Part shown: piece by piece, positions 12,258 through 27,156 of the stretch
How positions within the stretch are numbered: position 1 is the stretch's first letter
How the letters are laid out: each line of letters opens with the position of its first letter
Assembly: GCA_003254925.1 (NCBI GenBank)
Contig: QANZ01013386.1
Coordinates: forward strand, 17,206 to 81,205
Origin: Chamaecrista fasciculata
Taxonomy: Eukaryota > Streptophyta > Magnoliopsida > Fabales > Fabaceae
Direction: 5' to 3'
Length of the DNA stretch: 64,000 bases
Notes under the pieces: generated by a model
Databases searched by the model: none
Told to the model about the DNA's origin: nothing
Seen by the model: only the letters and a program-made list of their open reading frames with translations
Made by a program: the position numbers and the translations under genes

Positions 12258-12793
12258 GGTTAAAGGGTCATTTTGGTCTTAAATGTATGTTTTATTGTTC
12301 ATTTTGGTCCATTATGTTTTAAAATGTTTAAATTGGTCCTAATTGTTGACAAAATGTTTCATTTTGGTCCTAAATATTGGTAAACTATTTCATTTTGGCC
12401 CCAAACTATTGAATTTGGTCATATTTCTATCGTCCCTCATTTCAAGTTCAAATGACTTGTTAAGAGAAATTTGTAGCTCTAAATTCATCGTATTAGAATT
12501 TGAAACGAGAGAAATATGATCAACTTTATTTATTTGACCATGAAACGAGCGGTTTACTTTTAGGATTGATTTGACCTCGTTTGCTGATGGTCTCAATTGA
12601 ATAGAGAAAGTAATTTGAGAATAATACGTAGTTCTAAACTCGTGACGTTTGAATTTAAAACGAGCCATATTCAATAGTTTGGAACCAAAATGAAACATTT
12701 TGCCAACATTTAGGAACAATTTGAACATTTTGAAACATAATGAACCAACATGAACATTAGGACATACATTTGGACCAAAATGACCCTTTAACC
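12258..12793. mobile_element. Non-autonomous MULE-type foldback element, family A copy 2
   Basis: A 536-bp element, the same length as the copy at 1615. Ends are GGTTAAAGGGTCATTTTGG and CCAAAATGACCCTTTAACC, a near-perfect inverted repeat. Flanks are AAATCAATA (12249-12257) and AAATTAATA (12794-12802), an 8/9 match consistent with an aged 9-bp TSD. It lies between the TGD2 promoter and the CIPK 3' end. Confidence 0.8.
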
Positions 12794-13351
12794 AAATTAA
12801 TATTTTTAAATGATTGAATTATATGACAACTAATATCAAAACTGCAATTATTCTCTTATCGCGACACTCTATAGTATGAATATGCAAATTTAATGTGTTT
12901 TTTTTTTAAAAAAAAAAAAGTATAGCTTGGGGCCTTAATTGATAGCTCCCACCAATAGTTATCCATGTAATCATTGTATAATATGGTAATATTACTATCT
13001 CATTCTTCTTGTGTTTACTGCAACTCTAACAACTACTGGTACACTGAGGTTATCTTTTTCTCTTTTTATCCTATTTTCTTTACACCATCAAATGGAAAAG
13101 AGATTACTCTTGACTTGACAAAATCGGAGATCTTATATACTTATGTTGTCTTAAACTGTTGTTGTTTAGTAAACATAATCTGAGTAAACCTTTACACAAA
13201 CTGAGCATGCATGCTTTCCAACAATAATAACATGGAAAACAGAATGAGTCTACATCCAACCAAACCTACAATATGAAAAATGTAGGATGCGAAATGAATT
13301 AAGAAATTGGAGAGAATGGTAGGACTACGTAGGACATTGATTTTTCTTCTT

Positions 13352-17810
<4,459 letters not shown>

Positions 17811-19400
17811 TCTGAAATCTGAATCACTTCTGAGCTTTATGGTAAATTTAACTTTTGCCCACTTATAAGAAATCTACCTGAAAATCTGAAATAAACGTTG
17901 GAATTCAGTTCCTAGCTAGCTTTTACCAAAGAATAAAAGTAAATGGAAATATCATTAAGCCAAAAATAAACGAGATTTGAAGCCCAAGTAGCACATAAGC
18001 AAAAAGTCAACAATTCATTTAGTATAAATAAAACCTTATGGAGTTAGGAAGTTATGTCATACTATAATATAATCCTGTTTGGTACAGAAACAATAATAAA
18101 ACTTCTGAGATTCTATATACAACGGGGAATGCAGAACACCAAGAGAGAGAAGATCAAAATACAGAAACAAGACAAGTTAACCCAATTATATTCAACTAAG
18201 AGGCCAGCACATGTACAATGAACTCCCATACCCAACTAAAGTGAAAATCTTAGCAATTAATTTTGAAATTAGATGTGATAAAGCTTATAGCTTTGAGTAT
18301 ATGAACTTTTAAGTTTCAAGTTACAGACCAAAAAATACAGGATCGAGATCGGCAGTATGAATTACATCGAAGTCTATCAGTATGAGATAGTCTTCCTCGA
18401 TTACGAATCAAAAAAGGCAAAGTAACACAATACCCTTCAAGCAGATTGTTGTCTTCAGAGACCAGATTTGTTACCAAAAATGGAACTTTCCAGCACCACA
18501 AATTCAATTAATGATTTATTTCTCTTTTCCTTTTTGTGAATTTTTGCCAAACTCCAAGTCTAGTGATAACGGAAGAAGCGCCAAACAAACGGAAGAAAAT
18601 ATGAGAAAATGGGCATTTATGAATCTAAGAACCCCAAAATTAAATTCACAGCAGTTCCTAATTTCCACTCTGAACTGAAGAAGACCAAAAAAAAACAAAC
18701 AAACACCCAGAAAAGAATACAAGAAACAGAGGGGAGGGGGGATTCAAATTTCTATCATAATTGAACAGAAATCAAAATGGAAAAATGCAGAGGGAACTAA
18801 ATGGGAGACATAAAAGCAAAAAAGAGAACATACAGAAAGATAGAGAGAGAAAGGCAGTCAGAGATGCTGAAGAGAGAGAAAGAATAGATAGATATGGTTG
18901 AAATTTATAAGGGTATGAGATACTGATAATACTGTTACTGATTGTAGAAGTTGAAGTTGGCTCAAAAGAACCAGAAGCTTCGACGAATACTGAGACAACC
19001 TCACCCACCAATCACTACACTACAAACAAACAAAATTATCTCCTAATGCGGTCTTATCACAACCTAATTCCCATTTTCAACCATTAATTAACACACAATA
19101 ACTGTTCTAATTCTAAAGTTCTGCTTTTTACAGCTTAACCAGTAATTAATTGTCTTTAATTCTTTAATTAATTTTATTGATGAAACTGAAAACTGAAAAA
19201 AAATTACAGAGAAGAACCTGATACTCTCAAATTTAATGCCATGTTCCTTCCATTTTTGAGGCTCTTCTTCTTCTTCACCTTCAAGCTTGTCTTTCTATAT
19301 TATTGTTAGTTATTGATTGATTTGGAGGAGGAAGAAGATGAATTTGTGTGTAAGAGTGAAGACGGTAAACACGTGAAACCACGTACAGAATTCAGAAAGA
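17811..19400 (-). promoter_or_regulatory. CIPK upstream region, probable 5' leader
   Basis: The ATG at 17808-17810 is preceded by TTTCAGATTTCAGA on the minus strand, which could be a 3' splice site, so the 5' UTR is probably spliced. CT-rich stretches on the minus strand at about 18770-18890 (GAGAGAGAAAG on plus) and around 19260-19340 look leader-like. There is no strong TATA box. Position of the transcript start is not determined. Confidence 0.3.
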
Positions 19401-22400
19401 TATACGTCAGATTCTGTAAAAGGACAACGAAAACTACAAAACAGTTACGTACCAGTGGCCAAAAACGGAGAAAAAAAAAATGAAGAAAATAACAAGAGTT
19501 ATAGGATAATGGTAACGAATGACGTATCCACGTATTTTATTAACAAAAAAAAAATCATTTAAAAAGAAAGTTGAAATCTTTTCTCAAAAGAGTAAAAGAT
19601 TATCATGTCCGTTCATTCATCTACCCATCTAAGACTATAATCCTACAAGCTCCAAGCTTCATTTCGTCTGGGTACAGTGTGTGTCTGCTGTTCAAATCTT
19701 GAATGTTGATAAAGAAATTAAAATATTAAAATATAAGTTCAAAGTTCAAACCTTATTTTGTTCAAACTTCAAAGTTCAAAGTCCAAGAAATTAAAATATT
19801 AAAATATAAGATTTTACTATGGTCTTACATTATTTTTTTGGTCAAAACTTCATTTTGGTACGTAATGTTTACCTCAAATTCTATTTTGATCTTGAATGTT
19901 TCTCAACAATTCTATTTGCTCCCTAACTACTTAATAAAATTATATTTATTTTGTTTCAAATCTGAATGTAACAAAATAAAAAATATAAATTACTCATGAA
20001 AAAGTAAAGATAAACAAAGGAATAATTTAAAACTTCTTTGATACTATTATATTGATATATTTAAAAAATATCTTAAATTATATAATAAATGGGAATAATT
20101 CAAGTTTGTGATTAGCCAAAGCAATTATGAGAGGTGAGTGATAGGCTATCAGCATGATTGATTCCGTCTCAATTTTGGATGCAATTGCGTGAGATATGTG
20201 AATAGCTCTTTTTTCTTTTTTTTCTGTTAAGTTATAGATATCTTTTGTCTATCTGTAAAATGGTCTAAGCAAAAACTAATCACATTCGAACTTCAGAGAC
20301 AAAATAACTCATTCTTATTTTGATCTATAAAGTGTTGGTAACATTATATTTTTCAATTATGCTGAGATTTTTGTATACTAATAAAAATATTTTGATTTTC
20401 CTATTGATACACTATGGGGTTGAGAACTGAATATTTATCCTATAAACGCTTGTCTTAATAATTTTCAATTTAATCAAATATAATGTTTTGATTTCGAAAT
20501 TTTACAGATGCACTCTCCCAAATCTTGATATCACTTCTTTCCCCTCTCAACTAATTTTCTCTTCAAGTCAACACTAATAAAAAAAAAGGCTAGCTTTTTT
20601 CTTTCTCACACTCTCTTATTTTCAAAATTCTCTTATAACTGTTTACCAAAAAAAAAAATTCTCTTATAACTTAAGCATTTGAGTAGTTTTGCAAGGCTTC
20701 CTTTGTGAATTTTTTTACAAGTCTATTGTTATTGTACCGAAATCTCACTCAGCAACTAAAGTAACATCTTCGTCTTATTTTAATTTGTTACCTATGAAAG
20801 AAATTAAATTAAAAACATGAGTTCCTTCTTCTTTGTTGATGAACACTTTGAAAAAAGAGTTTTTAATTATTACACGTATATCTTAAAAGTTTTAAATTAT
20901 TACACGTATACTTTATTATATCAAAGTCTTAAAATGTTGTACATTGTGCCTACGACAATAATTATTATGTCGACACGACTCCAAGAAAAATAATACTAAG
21001 GAAGAGAGTTGGCAGAAAATTAAATAATTCATTTTAATTTGTGGCCTTGCATTTTTAAACAAAAATGTAAAAAGAAGTATTTTTTAAACGTTTAGTTATT
21101 TGCTAACAAATATCTTGAACTACTATAAATAGAAAAATAAATATCTTAGACTTTCAAAATAAAAAAATGGATTCATATACTTTTACATGAAATAGACCTT
21201 CATGTTTATTTTACAGTTTTAACATTGATACTTGTACATTTTAGATTCTTTTATTATTCACGTAACATTGAGTGAATTTATATTTTAATAAAAGCAATAT
21301 TTTCCCACATAGAGAGAGAGAGAAGTAATTTACTTTAAAAAATATAGTGTGCGTAATCTTTTCGTCCTTTTGTCTAATAATTTTATCACTATGTAAATTA
21401 TTAGTTCACGGACAAGACTTCGTGCCTTTGCCCCCTTGCTCACATGAGGAATGAGGGTCAAAACTTACGAATAAATTATTATATATTTTTTTGCCATTCT
21501 TTAATACATGTCTCTAAAGAGCCCAGTAAACCAAAATAGGGATGGACTTTTACCTTAATTATTAAGGGAAAAGTTGTGTCAAGTAGTAGGAATGCAATAA
21601 AAGAGATTTCATGTGACATCCGTCATGGGGTAAGTAAAGAAAAGGGTTTTACAAGGGAAAGATTATGAGGAAAAGGAAAAATAGTTGACGGAATGTAAAG
21701 TAAGTAAAGATTGAAAGTGTTTGGTATAAAAAAGTAGGGAAGAGAAAGTAAAATAGATATAGAAAGAAAATTACAAAAATGCCCTTCCCACAACCACCTC
21801 AAGACCGCCGCCGCCGTCCGCGGTGGTCGTCGCCACCGTCCACCGCCGCCGCCGCCGGTCACCATCATGGGAAGAAGATGGGATGGGAGTGAGAGGGGCA
21901 AATTAGAAATTCTACCATAATTCCCTAGGTAGACTTGGATTACATGAGAAATGTGAAGTAAAGATAAATGGTCTATGTAATGTAAAACCCTTTACATAGC
22001 TCAAATTACCATACCAAACACATGAAAGTCTTGGAATCCGTGTCCTTTTACAATGTAAATCCCATTTCATGGGAAAGTGATAGTGATTTAGTGAGAAATA
22101 AATAGTTAGAAAAAGAAAGTGATAGTGATTTAGTGAGACTCACATTTCTGACATTTATTTTATTTAATTATTCATTTATTTCTCAGCATTTCATATGTAA
22201 TATGCTATAGGGGATTCAAATTGCAATAAAGAATTGCTGAAAAGATAATTTGAAAAAAAATATAGGAATGGTCTTGCGAAAATACCCTGACGATCAAGTC
22301 AGTGTAAGATTCAACGAAGTTGCAAATAATAAACAAGAAGAAGAGTATCTAACATGATTTTAGAGTTTTAGGGAGCTATTTATAAGTGAAAATCTCAAAC

Positions 22401-23160
22401 GGAATGAATTGGAGTTGGAGGTAGTAGGGTAATTACCCAAGATTTTTTGAGTGAGAATCTTAAAGATCTTAGGAAATTTTGAAAATCTCAAATCACAAGA
22501 ATAGGTTAAGGAAATAGTTGCAAGCAAAGACACCGCGCGGCAACCATAACTCGAATTAGGCGGCTAGCCCATGATATATAAAAATCACGTGTAGTACGAG
22601 CATTCGTATGCAATAACTATTCAAGTTAAATCTTCGCATTTCAAAATTTTAGAGACCTTTGTTTAGAGCATATCTGGTGTAGAAAATTGGTAAAGTATAG
22701 ATCTCATCTGTCCATTAACTCACCAAAAAAAAAATTCAGCACAATAAAAAGTCAAGATCTCAACATTTACATAATTTACCATTTTTCTACTTTAGCGAAT
22801 CTACTCCTCATTTTTTTAAGTCTCTCAAATTTTTTATTATTAAAATTTCTCTCCAATCCACTCTTATTCGAACCTTTCATATATATTTCAAAAACAAAAA
22901 GGAAAATCTAATTATAAGTATGGTAGACATTCTCTCATATTCTCACACTCATTTCCGTTGAATTTTTTTTACTTAAACATTAAGGTAAATTCACAAAATT
23001 ACTCCGGTGTATCTTTCTTTCATGTTTGATTCAAAACTTCAATTTCAGCGAGTAAAGGGAAGTCCGTAAACATTTTTTATCTGTTATCACCCTTTTAAAA
23101 AACTTGGAAAATAGTATTAATTAATTTTTTATAACCACACAAGTTGTTTTAGAAAAGGAA
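19401..23160. other. Gene-poor AT-rich spacer
   Basis: No gene can be supported. It holds a half of a foldback-like repeat at about 19820-19980 ('cattttggtacgtaatg...ctattttgatcttgaatg') and a 24-bp direct repeat 'gaaagtgatagtgatttagtgag' near 22074 and 22117. The rest is simple AT-rich DNA. Confidence 0.45.
21600..22080. repeat. Possible MITE-like element with CCG-rich core
   Basis: A GC-rich CCG/GCC trinucleotide block at about 21795-21865 stands out from AT-rich surroundings. Flanking segments carry inverted similarity: GTGTTTGGTAT left of the core (about 21716) and ATACCAAACAC right of it (about 22012), plus GGGTTTTACAAGGG against a TAAAACCCTTTACAT segment. This suggests a degenerate inverted-repeat element that carries the GC block. 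Superfamily unknown. Confidence 0.4.
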
Positions 23161-23609
23161 GGCTTAAGTGCAATTTTGGTCCCATAACTATGACAAAGAT
23201 TTCATTTTGGTCCCATAACTTTTTTTGTTGCAATTTTGGTCCCATAACTATGACAAAGGTTTCATTTTGGTCCCATAACTTTTTTTGTTGCAATTTTGGT
23301 CCCATAACTATGACAAAGGTTTCATTTTGGTCCCATAACTTTTTTTGTTGCAATTTTGGTCCCATAACTATGACAAAGGTTTCATTTTGGTCCCATAACT
23401 TTTTTTGTTGCAATTTTGGTCCCATAACTATGACAAAGGTTTCATTTTGGTCCCATAACTTTTTTTGTTGCAATTTTGGTCCCATAACTATGACAAAGGT
23501 TTCATTTTGGTCCCATAACTTTTTTTGTTGCAATTTTGGTCCCATAACTATGACAAAGGTTTCATTTTGGTCCCATAACTTTTTTTGTTGCAATTTTGGT
23601 CCCATAACT
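23161..23609. repeat. 60-bp tandem array of foldback-arm units, running into an assembly gap
   Basis: From 23172 an exact 60-bp unit repeats seven times and then continues into the N run. Each unit has two halves, both carrying TTTTGGTCCCATAACT, one followed by 'atgacaaagg' and one by 'ttttttgttg'. The first unit has 'aaagat' and the rest 'aaaggt'; otherwise the units are identical. The array opens with GGCTTAAGTGCAATTTTGGT, exactly like the left end of the foldback element at 26389. It is therefore one arm of the same transposon family, expanded. The matching right end is missing or lies in the gap. Confidence 0.85.
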
Positions 23610-23822
23610 NNNNNNNNNNNNNNNNNNNNNNNNNNNNNNNNNNNNNNNNNNNNNNNNNNNNNNNNNNNNNNNNNNNNNNNNNNNNNNNNNNNNNNNNNNN
23701 NNNNNNNNNNNNNNNNNNNNNNNNNNNNNNNNNNNNNNNNNNNNNNNNNNNNNNNNNNNNNNNNNNNNNNNNNNNNNNNNNNNNNNNNNNNNNNNNNNNN
23801 NNNNNNNNNNNNNNNNNNNNNN
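23610..23822. other. Assembly gap (213 N)
   Basis: Run of N directly after the tandem array and before a copia gag remnant. The true length and the junction between the two elements are unknown. Confidence 1.
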
Positions 23823-24565
23823 GGCTTTGCCTTCTTGGCAGGTTGTGGATTGGGCTTGGCCACTGGCTTGGTCTCACCATCCATGACGTCAGCCTTCCTT
23901 TTTCCTTTGCCCTTCCCCTTCCCTTGGTCTTTCTGAGCTATCAGGACTGTTGCAGGCGACCTTTTCATCGATGCCTCAATAGCCTTGAGCATCATATGCA
24001 GCTCAAAAACTTATTTCTCCATTCCACTCATCTTAAAGTCCATGACAAACTGGTCATAAGCTTTAGGCAGCGAGCTCAGGATCATATCCGTCGTAAGCTC
24101 TGGAGTAATGGGAAATCCCAGCCTACCAAGGTGATCTATGTACCCCTTCATCTCCAAGATATGGGTACTTACGGATTCACCTTTAGCCATTTTGCAAGAG
24201 TGTAGAGCCTTAGTGGTCTCATACCTCTCTTGCCTAACCTGTTGCTGGAACATTTCCCTAAGACGTGTTATTATCTCAAAAGACATCAACATTTCCAAGT
24301 CCTTTTACAACTCGGGAACCATTGTGTCTAACATCAGGCAAGAGACCTCCAAGGAGTCATCGAAGTGGTTCTCGTAAGCATTCTTCTGAACTCTTGGAGC
24401 GTCTTTGGCAGGCTCCTTAGGGATAGGTTTATCCAGGACATAAAGCTTCCTTTGTTGGGTGAGAACAATTCTCAATTTGCGAAACCAGACAAGGAAGTTC
24501 GTCCTATTCAATTTATCCTTCTCAAGGATAGATCGCAGTGAAACCGTTGAACTAACATTTGCCAT
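23823..24565 (-). pseudogene. Ty1/copia retrotransposon gag, broken by stop codons
   Basis: Reading from ATG at 24565: MANVSSTVSLRSILEKDKLN, then RTNFLVWFRKLRIVLTQQRK, is the start of a copia-type gag (UBN2/Retrotran_gag_2 family). It continues in one frame with EMFQQQVRQERYETTKALH, KGYIDHLGRLGFPI and ILSSLPKAYDQFVMDFK, ending at the gap in a Lys/Gly-rich stretch (GKGKGKGKRKADV). Two in-frame stops interrupt it, at 24305-24307 (TAA) and 24011-24013 (TAA). The zinc knuckle and the whole pol region are missing, lost in or beyond the gap. In intact elements this protein forms the virus-like particle. This copy cannot encode a full gag. Confidence 0.88.
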
Positions 24566-26388
24566 TTGATTCTACAATTTAGATATGAAAGTTTATTTTA
24601 GCAAAATATATCCACCATTTTATAAAACCCAGAAAATTATTATTAGTGGCTAAGACCCATATTTCACCAAAGTTTACCGTCGCGGAGGCGATCATGCACC
24701 CTTAGGTTATTTAGGTAGGTAACTCTTTACCAATCACATCTTATGTGACTCTTAGATCTTTATGGGACTGTATCATCATATGATACTTATTATGGCATGT
24801 TTATCCCATCTAATGCCTTAAGGTCCAAAACCGTTTTGATAACCCCATTAAGTTACACAATAAAACTTGTGAATAGCCAAATTCAAAACAACGAGGCAAA
24901 AGCCCAACCAAATTTGATCAAGGCCCATTGAACACGTGTCGCGGAGGCGATCACCGCATTCAACAAACCAAGACTTCAATGAGGCATTGCGTTGAAAATC
25001 CATTCACCCGTGTCTTCTCAAGATAAAAGTGGGTACGTGCAGCGGAGGCTATCACCGCCCCACAATGATCAAGAAAATAACAGGGTTGTTTTATTGATGG
25101 CATTAAAACTTAAGATTTTTAAAAGGGTTCAATTTTAAATTGTTCTGTTTTAGTTCAATTTTAAATCTAATTTTAAAATTAAACGAGTTGTGCCATGTGT
25201 TTTCCCCGCATGTATCATATACATTTAAAACACATACACGAATTTTGTATCTTATACAAAATCCTACGCTCGTATCGTATACGTAATTGTGCGTGAGAAT
25301 AAAAACGTTGCATGTTAAAAACGCACCCTAAAACATACATCTAGCGCAGATTGCATCACATACAAAGTACTAAATGCACAAATATAACCGTGTTTAGATA
25401 TGGCCCATCTACCCTAAATTCCCTCAAGCCAATGAGAGAACTTTTCTAAAAAGGAAAAGATTACATTGGGAAAGCCTCAGTTACATTGAGGTGAAAAATA
25501 AAATAAAAAATTACATCCAGAAATTTAGGGAGACGACACGCAGGCCGTATTTACCAAAAATACCTAGAGCCATATCCAACACCACACCCATACATGAACA
25601 ATTCATATATTTAAAACATACACGGCTATCATACCAAAAACACAACAAAACAATTTAATTGTGGTTCAATTAGAGTTTGTGCAATTTAACATGCCTATTG
25701 AAATTAGGTACTGTACCAATAATTAAAATTCAGGAATCAAATTCAAGAATTCAAATTATTGGTCTAAAATTAATAAATTCTAAAATTTAAAATTTTCGAC
25801 TTCCCTATAATATTATAATTAAAACAATTTTAACTATAATACATATAGGGTTCGACCAAGACCCAAAATTTCAAGAAAATTCTTTAAATCAATCCAATTG
25901 ATTTCCTATGTATCAAATACATAAATTTGCACCAATCTTTTAGATTAGGTTCGAAAAACATGTGGTGGATTTTCGCAAAAACTTTAAGCATGTGATTAAA
26001 AACTATAAACACCCAACATACATCTCATGTATATCACAAAACTAGTATAAACATACAATTAGCCAGGCTCTGATACCACTGTTGGGAAATCACAGAGGGA
26101 GCGCAGCGGAAGAAAAAAAAAAAAACTTGATTAAATATGCTAACTCTGTGAGGAATTTCAACGTTTTGAATAACTAAGTGTTACTCAAAATATTCACTGT
26201 CAATAACAACAATTAATCCTCCTGCTGGTTTGCAGGTACCTCAAAAGATAGGGCAAGTGGCTCAAGGATTTAAAGCTATCCCATACCCCTAGTCAAAATT
26301 GAAATCAAACATTTGACATTTGGTTAAGGATGAAGAGTTTCAAATTTTTGTCTCCATTCAATAGCTTATTCATTCATTATTTAAAAAA
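24566..26388 (-). mobile_element. Copia leader and 5' LTR border
   Basis: The primer-binding site (TGGTATCAGAGCC on minus, 26066-26078) is complementary to initiator tRNA-Met. One base further is the LTR edge, TGTTGGGAAATC on plus from 26080, which on minus ends ...CCCAACA. The LTR's outer edge is not identified. It probably lies beyond 26388, perhaps interrupted by the foldback element there. Between PBS and gag ATG is an unusually long leader of about 1.5 kb with three copies of GCGGAGGC(G/T)ATCA (near 24682, 24941, 25042). Pol and the 3' LTR are not seen. Confidence 0.75.
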
Positions 26389-27156
26389 GGCTTAAGTGCA
26401 ATTTTGGTCCCATAACTATGACAAAGATTTCATTTTGGTCCCATAACATTTTTTGTTGCAATTTTGGTCCCATAACTATGACAAAGGTTTCATTTTGGTC
26501 CCATAAATTTTTGTGTTGCAATTTTGGTCCCATAACTATGACAAAGGTTCCACCGTTAGTCCCTTGGTGAATTCCATCCATATTTAGCCGTTAAGTATGA
26601 CGTGGCATAGTGACTAGGATCATGATGTGGCAAAATAAGATGAAATGGACTGAAATAGGATCTATATGAACATATTAAAACTTATCTATACCCAACCACA
26701 ATATATACAAAGAGTGGTACTTCCTCTTCCTCGTCAGCCCAACGAGACTTCCTCTTCCTCGTTCCGCTTCCCAATTTGGCGTTGCCGCCGCTTTGGTCGT
26801 TCGACTCTGGCTGAGGATCCCATCGACTTCGTCGGTGCCTTCTGCTTGAAGTCTCTTCTTCCCCACCAGATTGGTCCCTGTCAGTACCACTATTTGTATA
26901 TATGGTTGTTGGGTATAGATAAGTTTTAATATGTTGCATATAGTTCCTATTTCAGTCCACTTCATCTTATTTTGCCACATCATGATCCTAGTTACTATGC
27001 CACATCATACTTAACGGCTAAATATGGATGGAATTCACCAAGGGACTAACGGTGGAACCTTTTGAGAAGTTATGGGACCAAAATTGCAACAAAAAAAGTT
27101 ATGGGACCAAAATGAAACCTTTGTCATAGTTATGGGACCAAAATTGTACTTAAACC
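26389..27156. mobile_element. 768-bp foldback element with long arms and GC-rich loop
   Basis: Left end GGCTTAAGTGCAATTTTGGT and right end ACCAAAATTGTACTTAAACC are inverted repeats. The arms run about 340 bp and 270 bp inward, including GACGTGGCATAGTGACTAGG against its complement near 26990 and 'cttatctatacccaaccaca' against its complement near 26910. The loop (about 26722-26885) is strikingly GC-rich and unlike the arms, so it may be captured host sequence. No TSD could be set because both ends abut A-runs. The outer arms carry one to two and a half copies of the 60-bp unit expanded at 23161. Confidence 0.8.

Noticed and set aside
21623..21901. Gly-rich minus-strand ORF
   Set aside because: The Gly/Arg/Pro composition comes from the CCG repeat, with no domain or splice context.
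23161..23609. Array of regularly spaced repeats, CRISPR-like in appearance
   Set aside because: There are no unique spacers, since the units are directly contiguous and identical, and this is plant nuclear DNA.
23129..23995. Long open frames on both strands across the tandem array and gap (about 250-290 codons)
   Set aside because: The 60-bp unit is a multiple of three, so any stop-free unit stays open indefinitely. The frames also run through N. Only the gag part after the gap is real coding sequence.
26666..26983. Overlapping open frames on both strands in the foldback loop
   Set aside because: They extend into the inverted arms and have no known domain. They are explained by the GC-rich loop, not by a gene.
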